The notes beneath the pieces were generated by a model that worked only from the letters and a program-made list of their open reading frames with translations, had not been told where the DNA came from and ran no database searches. Source: Saccharothrix sp. HUAS TT1 (GTDB lineage Bacteria; Actinomycetota; Actinomycetes; Mycobacteriales; Pseudonocardiaceae). Taken from it: a DNA stretch of 64,000 nucleotides. Location: NCBI RefSeq assembly GCF_040744945.1, contig NZ_CP160453.1, positions 6,324,001 to 6,388,000 on the forward strand, read 5' to 3'. The position numbers and the translations under genes were made by a program. Positions 42,899 through 50,932 of this stretch are shown one piece after another; position 1 is the first letter of the stretch; every line of letters starts with the position of its first letter.

Positions 42899-44682
42899 TC
42901 GAGGTCGTCCGCGGCGGCTGGGAGCTGTTCGCCCTCGCCTGGAACGAGAGCAGGCACCGGCTGGTGCTGGCGATCGTGCTGATGATCGCCCAGGCGTCGG
43001 CGATGCCGCTCGCCGCGCCCGCGCTGGCGACGCTGACCGACTCGGCGCTGGCGGGTGACGTCCGGGGCGCGACGACGGCCGCCGTGCTCGTCGTGGTCGC
43101 GGTGATCGCGGCGCTGACCGCCGGGCACTTCGCCCACATCTTCTACTTCGAGCTCGGTGACCGCGCCGTGCCGCGCCTGGAGCGCGAGCTGATCGAGATG
43201 ACCAACGGCTCGGCCGGGCTGGAGCACCACGAGCGGCCCGAGTACGCCGACCGGATCCAGGTGCTGCGGCAGGAGCTGCACCGGGCCGCGTGGGGTTCGA
43301 TGGAGGGCCTGCTGAACAGCCTCGGCCTGCTGGTGGCGATCTCGATCACCGCGGTCCTGCTGGCCCGGCTCAACCCGCTGCTGTTGCTGCTGCCCCTGGC
43401 CGCCGTGCCGCCGCTGCTGCTCGGGCGGCGGGCCGAGTCGATCGTGAACGCCGCCCGGGAGCGGTCCGCGCCGCCGTCGCGGCACGCCAAGCACCTGTTC
43501 GGGCTGGTGGCGAACCCGGCGTCGGCCAAGGAGCTGCGGGTCGGCGGGCTCGAAGCGGAGGTGCGGGCCCGCCAGCGGCGGTCCTGGGACAGCGCGTCGG
43601 AGGAGCTGTGGCGGGGCGAGCGCCGGGCCGTGCTGCTGCGCGCCACCGGGCAGCTGGTCTTCGCCGCGGCCTACGTGCTCGGCACGCTGCTGGTGATGCG
43701 CGACGCCGTGGCGGGCCGGCGCAGCGCCGGCGACGTCCTGCTCGTGCTGACCCTGGCGTCCCAGGTGAACCAGCAGGTGACCTCCGCCGTGGCGGCGTTG
43801 CAGGAGATGCAGCGCACCGGGCGGGTGATGGCGAACCTGCGCTGGGTGCGCGCGCTGCTGGCGAGCCAGGCGCCGCCACCGCCGGACCGGGACGTGCCCG
43901 ACCGGGTCCGGGGCGGCATCGAGCTGAGCGGCGTCTCGTTCAGCTACCCCGGCGCCGACCGGCCGGTGATCACCGACGTCGACCTCACCCTGCCGGCGGG
44001 CGGCACGGTCGCGTTCGTCGGCGAGAACGGCGCGGGCAAGACGACCCTGGTCAAGCTGCTGTGCCGGTTCTACCCGGCCACCACCGGGACGATCACCCTC
44101 GACGGCACGGACCTGGCGCGGCTGCCCGTGGAGGGGTGGCGCAGCCGCATCGCCGCCGGGTTCCAGGACTTCACCCGCTTCGAACTGCTCGCCCGGGAGA
44201 ACGTCGGCGTCGGCGAGCTGGCCGACGTCGAGTCGGCCGACGCGGTGCACGGCGCGCTGCGCCGCGCGCGGGCCGAGGACGTCCTGGACCGCCTGGAGCA
44301 CGGCATCGAGACCCAGCTCGGCAAGACCTACGCCGACGGCGCGGAGCTGTCCGGCGGGCAGTGGCAGAAGCTCGCCCTCGGCCGGGCCATGATGCGCCCG
44401 GAACCGCTGCTGCTCGTCCTCGACGAGCCGACGTCGGCGCTGGACGCCCAGGCCGAGCACCGGTTGTTCGAGCGGTACGCGGCGAGCGCGCGCAGCGTCG
44501 GCGAGCGCACCGGCGCGATCACCGTGCTCGTCTCGCACCGGTTCTCGACGGTGCGGATGGCCGACCTGATCGTCGTGGTGGCCGGCGGGCGGGTGGCGGA
44601 GCACGGGTCGCACGACGAGCTGATGGCCGCGAACGGCCTGTACGCCGAGCTGTACACGATGCAGGCCGCGGCTTACGCATGA
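42895..44682 (+). CDS. ABC exporter, fused membrane/ATPase subunit 2
   Basis: A 595-residue partner of the preceding exporter. The membrane domain occupies about 1-340. The ATPase has Walker A GENGAGKTT, FQDFTRFELLARENVG, signature LSGGQWQK, Walker B LLVLDEPTSALD and VLVSHRFSTVRMAD. GTG overlaps the stop of subunit 1, and its own stop overlaps the start of the 4-hydroxymandelate oxidase gene (ATGA). Export and precursor synthesis are thus in one operon. Confidence 0.9.
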   Translation: MIEVVRGGWELFALAWNESRHRLVLAIVLMIAQASAMPLAAPALATLTDSALAGDVRGATTAAVLVVVAVIAALTAGHFAHIFYFELGDRAVPRLERELIEMTNGSAGLEHHERPEYADRIQVLRQELHRAAWGSMEGLLNSLGLLVAISITAVLLARLNPLLLLLPLAAVPPLLLGRRAESIVNAARERSAPPSRHAKHLFGLVANPASAKELRVGGLEAEVRARQRRSWDSASEELWRGERRAVLLRATGQLVFAAAYVLGTLLVMRDAVAGRRSAGDVLLVLTLASQVNQQVTSAVAALQEMQRTGRVMANLRWVRALLASQAPPPPDRDVPDRVRGGIELSGVSFSYPGADRPVITDVDLTLPAGGTVAFVGENGAGKTTLVKLLCRFYPATTGTITLDGTDLARLPVEGWRSRIAAGFQDFTRFELLARENVGVGELADVESADAVHGALRRARAEDVLDRLEHGIETQLGKTYADGAELSGGQWQKLALGRAMMRPEPLLLVLDEPTSALDAQAEHRLFERYAASARSVGERTGAITVLVSHRFSTVRMADLIVVVAGGRVAEHGSHDELMAANGLYAELYTMQAAAYA

Positions 44683-45806
44683 CGGCGGGCCGCGGTGATG
44701 GAGGGCGCGTGGGGCGGAGCGTCGGGACGTTGCCGGACGTGTGGTCGACGGCCGACGTCGAGCGGCTGGCCGCCGAACGCCTGGCGCCGGACGTGTGGGA
44801 CTACGTCGCGGGCGGCAGCGGCGACGAGGTCACGCTGGCCGCGAACCGCGCCGCGTTCGACCGGGTCTGCGTCGTGCCGCGGTCCCTGGTCGACGTGTCC
44901 ACCTGCGACACCGGCCGCGAGCTGTTCGGCGTCCGGTCGTCGTTGCCGCTGGCCGTCGCGCCGATGGCCTACCAGCGGCTGGTCCACGAGGGCGGTGAGC
45001 GGGCCGCCGCCGCGGCCGCGGCGGCGGCGGGTGTGCCGTACGTGGTGAGCACCCTCAGCTCCGAGTCGATCGAGGTCGTGGCCGGCGAGGGCGGCACGAC
45101 CTGGTTCCAGCTCTACTGGCTGCGGGACCGCGGGGTGGTGGTGGACCTGCTGCGCCGCGCGGAGGGCGCGGGCTGCCGCGCGGTGGTGCTGACCGTCGAC
45201 GTGCCGGTGCTGGGGCGGCGGTTGCGGGACCTGCGCAACGGCTTCGCCCTGCCGCCGTGGGTGCGGCCGGTGAACACCGACGACCACGTCGGCCGGGTCC
45301 GGGGCGACTCGGCGATCGCACGGCACACCAGCACGGCGTTCGACCCGTCGTTGAGCTGGCGGGACCTGGAGTGGATCCGGGCGCGCACGCGGCTGCCGTT
45401 GGTGGTCAAGGGAATCCTCGACGCCGGTGACGCGGCGCGGGCCGCGGACCTCGGCGTGGACGGCGTGGTGGTGTCCAACCACGGCGGTCGGCAGCTGGAC
45501 GGCGCGATCCCCAGCGTGGTCGCGCTGCCGGACGTCGTGGCCGCGGTGGGCGGGCGGTGCCCGGTGCTGCTGGACAGCGGCGTGCGCAGCGGGGTCGACG
45601 TCCTGCGGGCGCTGGCGCTCGGTGCGACGGCCGTGCTGATCGGCAGGCCGGTGCTGTGGGGGCTGGCGGCCGGTGGCGAGCGGGGCGTGACGGCGGTGCT
45701 GGACGTGCTGCGGGACGAGTTCGAGACGGCGCTGCGCCTGGCGGGGTGCCCGGACGTGGCCTCGATCCGCCACCTCACCGCGTCAGCGGGTCCCAGCCGG
45801 CCGTGA
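44679..45806 (+). CDS. hmo: 4-Hydroxymandelate oxidase (FMN-dependent alpha-hydroxyacid oxidase)
   Basis: A 375-residue FMN enzyme that would oxidise 4-hydroxymandelate to 4-hydroxyphenylglyoxylate, the second step to hydroxyphenylglycine. Family marks are APMAYQRLVHEGGE, VVSTLSSESIEVVA, TWFQLYWLRD, LTVDVPVLGRRLRDLRNGF, VVKGILDAGDA and the catalytic SNHGGRQLDG with His268, then LDSGVRSGVDVLRALALGA. General (S)-2-hydroxyacid oxidases share these motifs. The specific call rests on the HmaS gene in the same cluster. The gene tail overlaps the convergent hydrolase gene by 32 bases. Confidence 0.8.
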   Translation: MTAGRGDGGRVGRSVGTLPDVWSTADVERLAAERLAPDVWDYVAGGSGDEVTLAANRAAFDRVCVVPRSLVDVSTCDTGRELFGVRSSLPLAVAPMAYQRLVHEGGERAAAAAAAAAGVPYVVSTLSSESIEVVAGEGGTTWFQLYWLRDRGVVVDLLRRAEGAGCRAVVLTVDVPVLGRRLRDLRNGFALPPWVRPVNTDDHVGRVRGDSAIARHTSTAFDPSLSWRDLEWIRARTRLPLVVKGILDAGDAARAADLGVDGVVVSNHGGRQLDGAIPSVVALPDVVAAVGGRCPVLLDSGVRSGVDVLRALALGATAVLIGRPVLWGLAAGGERGVTAVLDVLRDEFETALRLAGCPDVASIRHLTASAGPSRP

Positions 45807-46728
45807 GGTGCTCGCGCAGGAAGGCGGCGACCTCCTCCCGCGCCTCGCGGGCCGCGTCCACGACGCCGGACATGGCGAAGAACCCGTGCGCCATCCCGTC
45901 GTACCGCGTCGCGACGACCGGCACGCCCGCCTCGCGCAGGCGTTCGGCGTACCGCTCCCCCTCGTCCCGCAGCGGGTCGTGCTCGGCGGTGATCACCAGC
46001 GCCGGCGGCAGCCCGCCCAGGTCCTCGGCGAGCAGCGGCGAGGCCAGCGGGTCGCGGCCGTCCTCGGGGCGCTCCAGGTAGTGGCTCCAGTACCAGGCGA
46101 CGGACCGGTGGTTGAACCCGGCGGGGTCGTCGTTCTCCCGCATGGACGCGGTGTCGCCGCGGTGGTCGGTGTTCGGGTAGACCAGCACCTGCGCCGCCAG
46201 CGCCGGGTCGCCCCGGGTGGCCAGGGCGGTCACCGCCGCCAGGTTGCCGCCCGCGCTGTCGCCGGCCACGGCCAACCGGGCCGGGTCGACGCCGAGTTCG
46301 GCGGCGTTCGCGGCGATCCAGGCGACGGCCGCGCGGCAGTCGTCCACCGCCGCCGGGAACGGGTGCTCCGGCGCCAGGCGGTAGCCGACGGTGATCACCT
46401 GGCACGGCACCGCGTTGGCCAGCGCGCGGCAGATCTCGTCGGACGTGTCGACGCTGCCGAGCGCCCACCCGCCGCCGAAGAAGTAGACGACCGTGGGCGC
46501 CGGCCCGGACCCCTCCACCGGGCGGTAGACCCGGATCGGCAGGTCGCCGCCCGGTCCGGGGACGTGCCGGTCGGTGACGTGGCGCACCGGCTCGCCGGCG
46601 CCCGCCGCCGCGCGGATCGCCTCCAGGTCGGCGGCGCGGGCCTGTTCGACCGACAGCTCGTACAGCGGCGGGACACCGGCGGCGATCGCGTCCTCGCGCA
46701 TCGCCCGCAACCGCGGGTCCAGTGGCAT
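45775..46728 (-). CDS. Alpha/beta hydrolase (HSL family)
   Basis: Esterase/lipase-fold protein of 317 residues. It shows the nucleophile elbow GDSAGG (Ser158), GYRLAPEHPFPAAVDD, a late Asp in AEHDPLRDEG and catalytic His in MAHGFFAM. The oxyanion motif is FGGG (84-87) instead of the usual HGGG, keeping the glycines. GGAGGA precedes the ATG. It is the last gene of a long minus-strand operon of the cluster. A role as editing esterase, hydrolysing ester or thioester intermediates, is possible but not shown. Confidence 0.85.
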   Translation of the reverse strand: MPLDPRLRAMREDAIAAGVPPLYELSVEQARAADLEAIRAAAGAGEPVRHVTDRHVPGPGGDLPIRVYRPVEGSGPAPTVVYFFGGGWALGSVDTSDEICRALANAVPCQVITVGYRLAPEHPFPAAVDDCRAAVAWIAANAAELGVDPARLAVAGDSAGGNLAAVTALATRGDPALAAQVLVYPNTDHRGDTASMRENDDPAGFNHRSVAWYWSHYLERPEDGRDPLASPLLAEDLGGLPPALVITAEHDPLRDEGERYAERLREAGVPVVATRYDGMAHGFFAMSGVVDAAREAREEVAAFLREHLTAGWDPLTR

Positions 46729-46741
46729 CGGTCCTCCGTCG

Positions 46742-47710
46742 TCAGTGCTTGAGCGCCTTCAGGACCGCGGCCGCGAGCTGGGCGCGGTCGGGTTGCACGG
46801 CCCGGTCCAGGGCGGGGGCGAACGGCACCACCGCGCCGTCCGGCCTGGTCACCCGGACCGGCGGGGCGAGCAGGTCGAACCGCTCGGCCGCGGTGGCGAC
46901 GACCTCGGCGGCGAGCCCGCACATCCGGTTCGAGTCGTCCACCACCACCAGGCGGCCGGTCTTCGCCACCGAGGCGGCCAGCCCGTCCCAGTCGAACGGG
47001 TACGCCGTGCGCGGGTCGAACACCTCGACCGAGACGTCGCCGGCCAGCTCCTCGGCGACCGCGAGCGCGTCGTGCACCAGGTGCCCGACCGCGACCACCG
47101 TGACGTCCCCGCCCTCCCGGTGCACCCGGCCGACGCCGAGCGGCACCGGGCCCAGCCGCGCGAAGTCGACGTCGACCCGGGCGGTGAGGGCCGCCGCCGG
47201 CGCGAAGACGACCACCGGGTCGTCGTCCCGGATGGCGGTGGTCAGCAGGCCGTAGGCGTCCTCGGGGGTGGCCGGCACCACCGTCTTCACCCCGGCGTGG
47301 GCGAACAGGGCGTACGGGTGGTCGGAGTGCTGCCCCGCCCACCCGGTCTTCGAGCCCGAGCCGGGCACCAGGTAGGTCACCGGCACCCGCGCCTGGCCGC
47401 CGGTCATCAGCGAGAACTTGTGCGCCTGGTTCACGATCTGCTCGAACGCGAGGTACAGCAGCGCCGGGATCTGGAACTCGATCACCGGCCGCCGCCCGCT
47501 CAGCGCGGCGCCGGTGGCGAAGCCGGTGAACGCCTGCTCGGACAGCGGCGTGTCCAGCACCCGGTCCGGCCCGAACCGCTTGAACAGGCCGGCGGTCACG
47601 GTGGAGACCGCGACCCGGACGTCCTCGCCGAGCACGAACACCGCCGGGTCGCGGGCCAGTTCGTCGCCGAGGGCCCGGTTGAGCGCCTTCTGGTAGGACA
47701 GCCACGGCAT
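46742..47710 (-). CDS. 2-Oxoacid dehydrogenase E1 beta subunit-like protein
   Basis: A 322-residue E1 beta (transketolase-like pyrimidine and C-terminal domains). Motifs include DPAVFVLGEDV, RVLDTPLSEQAFTGFATGAAL, GGQARVPVTYLVPGSG, QHSDHPYALFAHAGVKTVVPATPEDAYGLL and VEVFDPRTAYPFDWD. Together with the overlapping alpha gene it makes an alpha2beta2 thiamine-diphosphate enzyme that decarboxylates a 2-oxoacid. No E2 or E3 is encoded nearby. In this cluster the natural candidates are phenylglyoxylate-type or phenylpyruvate-type acids, comparable with the PglB/PglC pair of streptogramin phenylglycine pathways. Confidence 0.9.
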   Translation of the reverse strand: MPWLSYQKALNRALGDELARDPAVFVLGEDVRVAVSTVTAGLFKRFGPDRVLDTPLSEQAFTGFATGAALSGRRPVIEFQIPALLYLAFEQIVNQAHKFSLMTGGQARVPVTYLVPGSGSKTGWAGQHSDHPYALFAHAGVKTVVPATPEDAYGLLTTAIRDDDPVVVFAPAAALTARVDVDFARLGPVPLGVGRVHREGGDVTVVAVGHLVHDALAVAEELAGDVSVEVFDPRTAYPFDWDGLAASVAKTGRLVVVDDSNRMCGLAAEVVATAAERFDLLAPPVRVTRPDGAVVPFAPALDRAVQPDRAQLAAAVLKALKH

Positions 47711-48690
47711 CACCCACCACCGCCCGGACGCGCGCGCATGCCGGTGGCGTACAGGAAGTCGAGCGCGCCGACCGGGTCCGGGTGCGGGCTGCCCAGCGCG
47801 AACGCCACCGCGTCCGCCAGCGCGGCCTCGACCTCCGCGTCGACCAGCTCCCGCTCCGGGTCGGCCAGCCGCGCGCCCTGGATCACCACCGGGTCCCGCT
47901 CCCGTCCACTCCGGACCTCCTCCTCGGTGCGGTAGCGGGGCCGGGCCTTGTGCTCCCACGTGTGGTGCGCGTCGAACCGGTAGGTCACGCACTCGACCAG
48001 CGACGGCCCGTCGCCCGCGCGGGCCCGGTCCACCGCCTCGCGCGCCGCGCCGAGGACCGCGCGCGGGTCCATGCCGTCCACCGTCACCGACGGCATCCCG
48101 AACGCCGCGCCGCGGCCGGTGATGGTGCCCGCCACGCCGTCGGCGACGGTCAGCGTCGTCGCGTAGCCGTTGTTCTCGCAGACGAACAGCACCGGCAGCC
48201 GCCACAGCGCGGCCAGGTTGAAGGCTTCCAGCAGCACGCCCTGGTTGACCGCGCCGTCGCCGAAGAAGCTCACCGCGACCCGGTCGCCGCCCTCCTGCCG
48301 CGCCGCCCAGGCCGCGCCCGCCGTGATCGCGCCGTTCGCGCCGACGATCGCGTTCGCGCCGAGGATGCCCAGCCCGAAGTCCGCGGCGTGCATCGACCCG
48401 CCGCGCCCCCGGTTCAGCCCGGTGGCCCGACCGGCCAGCTCGGCCAGCACCCGGCCGGGGTCGGCGCCCTTCGCCAGCACGTGCCCGTGCCCGCGGTGGG
48501 TGCTGGTGATCACGTCGTCCTCGCGCAGCGCCGCGCACACACCGGCGGCGATGGCCTCCTGCCCGGTGTACGGGTGGATGCCGCCGACGACGTCACCGGA
48601 GCGGACGAGCTCGACCGCCCGCTCCTCGAACCGGCGGATCAGCCGCACCGCGCGGTACAGGCCGGCGTCGGTGTCCGGCGCTCGCGTCAC
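47710..48690 (-). CDS. 2-Oxoacid dehydrogenase E1 alpha subunit-like protein
   Basis: A 326-residue E1 alpha. It has YTGQEAIAAGVCAALREDD, STHRGHGHVLAKGAD, GRGGSMHAADFGLGILGANAIVG and the thiamine-diphosphate motif GDGAVNQG (144-151) ending in ENNGYA. The HTWEHKARPRYRTEEEV segment follows the phosphorylation-loop position. GTG at 48690 has GGGGGA five bases upstream. ATGA overlap with the beta gene ensures equal synthesis. The missing E2/E3 could be supplied by primary metabolism, or the acyl group could pass to a carrier protein. Confidence 0.9.
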   Translation of the reverse strand: MTRAPDTDAGLYRAVRLIRRFEERAVELVRSGDVVGGIHPYTGQEAIAAGVCAALREDDVITSTHRGHGHVLAKGADPGRVLAELAGRATGLNRGRGGSMHAADFGLGILGANAIVGANGAITAGAAWAARQEGGDRVAVSFFGDGAVNQGVLLEAFNLAALWRLPVLFVCENNGYATTLTVADGVAGTITGRGAAFGMPSVTVDGMDPRAVLGAAREAVDRARAGDGPSLVECVTYRFDAHHTWEHKARPRYRTEEEVRSGRERDPVVIQGARLADPERELVDAEVEAALADAVAFALGSPHPDPVGALDFLYATGMRARPGGGG

Positions 48691-48706
48691 CGTCGTCCCC
48701 CGGCGG

Positions 48707-49606
48707 TCAGGCGCGCCACACCGGCGGGCAGAACTCCGGGTCGGCGTAGTCCGGCCTGCCGTCCGGGGTCCGGCGCACCAGGGAGTCGTGGTTGTAGAAC
48801 GCGAGGTCGCCGTCCGACAGCGGGAACTCGCGGTAGGCGTTGTCGCCGTCCTGGAGGTGCAGCGAGATGGCCTGGCGCGGCCGGGCGGCGCGGTTGGGGC
48901 CGCTGCCGTGGTAGGTCCGGCAGTGGTGGAAGCTCATGTGCCCCTTGGGGATCACCATCGGGATCTTGACGACCTCGGTCCCGTTGTGCGCCGCGTTGGC
49001 CCTGAGCAGGTCTTCGAGCTGCGACTTGTCGCGCTCGGCGAAGTGCTTGGTCGCGGTGTCGTCCGAGCCGACCTCCTCCCAGAGGTGGCTGCCGTCGACC
49101 ATCGTGATCGTGCCCAGCTCCTCGTCGCAGTCGTGGAACGGGATGAACGCGGTCAGCATCCGGTCCGAGGACGACGACGACCAGTAGTGCTTGTCGAAGT
49201 GCCACGGCACGACGTTCGACGGCTCCGCCGCGATCGGCGGCTTGTGGATCAGGGTCGACTGGAACACCCGGATCTCGTCCGCCTGCGCCAGGCGGGCGGC
49301 CACCGCGCCGATCAGCGGCTTGAGCAGCGCCTTGGCGATCGGGTCGCTCTCGTAGTGCACGTAGTCGTTGTGGCGCTGCACGTCGCCGTCCTCGGGCGTC
49401 CAGTAGGCCAGCCGGGGCGGCCGGGTCGGCAACCGGCGGCTCCGCTCACCCGCGTAGTACCGGTCGACGGCGGCGGTCAGCTCGTCGACCTCGTCGTCGG
49501 AGAGCAGCTTCTCCGACAGGTACCAGCCGTGCTCGGCGAAGAACCGGACGTCGGCGTCCGACGGGAGCAACGCGCGCTCCCGCTCGGTCAGCGTGAACTC
49601 GTTCAC
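48707..49606 (-). CDS. Phytanoyl-CoA dioxygenase (PhyH)-family oxygenase
   Basis: Fe(II)/2-oxoglutarate oxygenase of 299 residues. Iron ligands are His136 and Asp138 in WHFDKHYW and His233 in TYHGSGPN; the 2-oxoglutarate Arg follows in ARPRQAISLH. Nothing shows the substrate. In this position it is likely to hydroxylate or halogenate-free oxidise a cluster intermediate, perhaps a carrier-bound amino acid. I prefer the GTG at 49606 (MNEFTLTERERALL) because AAGGGGAA lies about nine bases upstream; the GTG at 49615 sits inside that site. Confidence 0.85.
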   Translation of the reverse strand: MNEFTLTERERALLPSDADVRFFAEHGWYLSEKLLSDDEVDELTAAVDRYYAGERSRRLPTRPPRLAYWTPEDGDVQRHNDYVHYESDPIAKALLKPLIGAVAARLAQADEIRVFQSTLIHKPPIAAEPSNVVPWHFDKHYWSSSSSDRMLTAFIPFHDCDEELGTITMVDGSHLWEEVGSDDTATKHFAERDKSQLEDLLRANAAHNGTEVVKIPMVIPKGHMSFHHCRTYHGSGPNRAARPRQAISLHLQDGDNAYREFPLSDGDLAFYNHDSLVRRTPDGRPDYADPEFCPPVWRA

Positions 49607-49622
49607 CGCAGTCACTTCCCCT

Positions 49623-50702
49623 TCACGTGGCCGTCGTGCCGGACAGTTCGCCCTGCTTCGCCTCGTACAGCGCCTTGATGTTCCCGCTGCCGAACGTGAG
49701 CGCGCCGCGCCGCTCGATGATCTCCAGGAACAGCGTGCGGCGCACGTGCATCGACTCGGTGAAGATCTGCAGCAGCTGGCCCCAGTGGTCCCGGTCGACC
49801 AGCACGCCGAGCCGGCGCAGCTCGTCCAGCGGCGCGTCCAGGTGCCCGACCCGGTCTTCGAGCGCGTCGTAGTAGGTCGACGGCGTGCCCAGGAACCGCA
49901 CGCCCTTGTCGCCGAGCGCGCCCACCGCCCGCACGATGTCGTCGGTGCCGAACGCGACGTGCTGCACGCCCGCGCCGGCGTGCCAGGTCAGGAAGTTGTC
50001 GATCTGCCCCGGTTGGCGCTCCGGGTCCGGCTCGATCAGGGTGAAGGTGACCAGCCCGGACGGGCTCTGCACCACCTTGGAGTCCATGCCCTGCCCGCCG
50101 ACCTCGACGTACTCCTCGAAGATCTGGGTGAACCCGAACACGTCCACGTAGTGCTGCGCGGTCGGGGCGAGCCCGCCGACCGGCACGCAGATGGCGAGGT
50201 GGTCGATCGAGCGCAGCACCTTGCCGTCGGTGTGCGGCTCGGGGTCGGCGACCTCGATCGCGCCGGGCAGGAACTCGCGCCGCGAGCCGTGCCGCTCGAC
50301 CAGCCGGTGCGTCACGTCGGAGAAGCCGGAGACCTCGGCGACGACCACCCGCTGGTCGCCACCGGGCGCCAGGTACTCCCGGGGCTCCGACACCGGTTCG
50401 GCGCCGCGTTCGGTGAGGCCGCGGAAGGCCGCGGCGGCGTCGTCCACGCCGATCCCGACGACCGCGACGCCGTCGCCGTGCCTGCGGACGTACTCGGTCG
50501 CGGGGTGGTCGGCCACCAGGCCGGTCGTCAGGACGATCTGGATGTCGCCCTGCCGCAGCAGCAGGGAGCGCTGGCCGGGCATCCCGGTCTCGGGCCCGCC
50601 CTGCCCGCAGACCTCGAACCCGAAGGCGTTGCACAGGTAGAAGGCCGACTGCTTGGCGTCGCCCACGTACAACTCGATGTGGTCAATCCCGGATATGTTC
50701 AT
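49623..50702 (-). CDS. hmaS: 4-Hydroxymandelate synthase
   Basis: A 359-residue vicinal-oxygen-chelate dioxygenase that would convert 4-hydroxyphenylpyruvate to (S)-4-hydroxymandelate, the committing step to hydroxyphenylglycine. Iron ligands are His168 (SIDHLAICV), His248 (GVQHVAFG) and Glu327 (LFLEIIERR). The C-terminus FGSGNIKALYEA matches glycopeptide-type HmaS (FGSSNIKALYEA as I recall) more closely than the GFGxGNFxxLFE form of 4-hydroxyphenylpyruvate dioxygenase. Length fits HmaS. The ATG lies 20 bases inside the end of the upstream carrier-protein gene. It works with Hmo (44679) and the HpgT-like domain (52430). Confidence 0.85.
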   Translation of the reverse strand: MNISGIDHIELYVGDAKQSAFYLCNAFGFEVCGQGGPETGMPGQRSLLLRQGDIQIVLTTGLVADHPATEYVRRHGDGVAVVGIGVDDAAAAFRGLTERGAEPVSEPREYLAPGGDQRVVVAEVSGFSDVTHRLVERHGSRREFLPGAIEVADPEPHTDGKVLRSIDHLAICVPVGGLAPTAQHYVDVFGFTQIFEEYVEVGGQGMDSKVVQSPSGLVTFTLIEPDPERQPGQIDNFLTWHAGAGVQHVAFGTDDIVRAVGALGDKGVRFLGTPSTYYDALEDRVGHLDAPLDELRRLGVLVDRDHWGQLLQIFTESMHVRRTLFLEIIERRGALTFGSGNIKALYEAKQGELSGTTAT

Positions 50703-50928
50703 CAGGCATCCCGATCACTTCCCGGAGCACGTCAGCGGCTCCCGAGACGGTGGTCATGCGGCCGTACTGGCCGCTGTCGAGTTCCATGCGCACGCCGTAG
50801 CGCTGTTCGACCTGGTGCACGAGCCAGGCCAGCTCCATAGATTCGATCAGCTCGGGGACGTCCTCGGTCGGACGGCCGTCGAGACCGGCGAGCATCGCCA
50901 GGACGTCGTCCCGATCAGGTGCCTGCAT
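50683..50928 (-). CDS. Stand-alone acyl/peptidyl carrier protein
   Basis: An 81-residue carrier protein. The four-helix pattern includes ELIESMELAWLVHQVEQRYGV, where the Ser of ESMEL is the phosphopantetheine site. The start is ATG at 50928 with an excellent AGGGAGGTGA, inside which the stop of the adenylating-enzyme gene falls. A GTG further upstream (50946) has no site. Directly after the adenylating enzyme, it is that enzyme's obvious acceptor. Confidence 0.85.
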   Translation of the reverse strand: MQAPDRDDVLAMLAGLDGRPTEDVPELIESMELAWLVHQVEQRYGVRMELDSGQYGRMTTVSGAADVLREVIGMPDEHIRD

Positions 50929-50932
50929 CGGC

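Noticed and set aside
49623..50702. Calling this gene 4-hydroxyphenylpyruvate dioxygenase
   Set aside because: The C-terminus FGSGNIKALYEA and the linked Hmo and HpgT-like genes favour 4-hydroxymandelate synthase.
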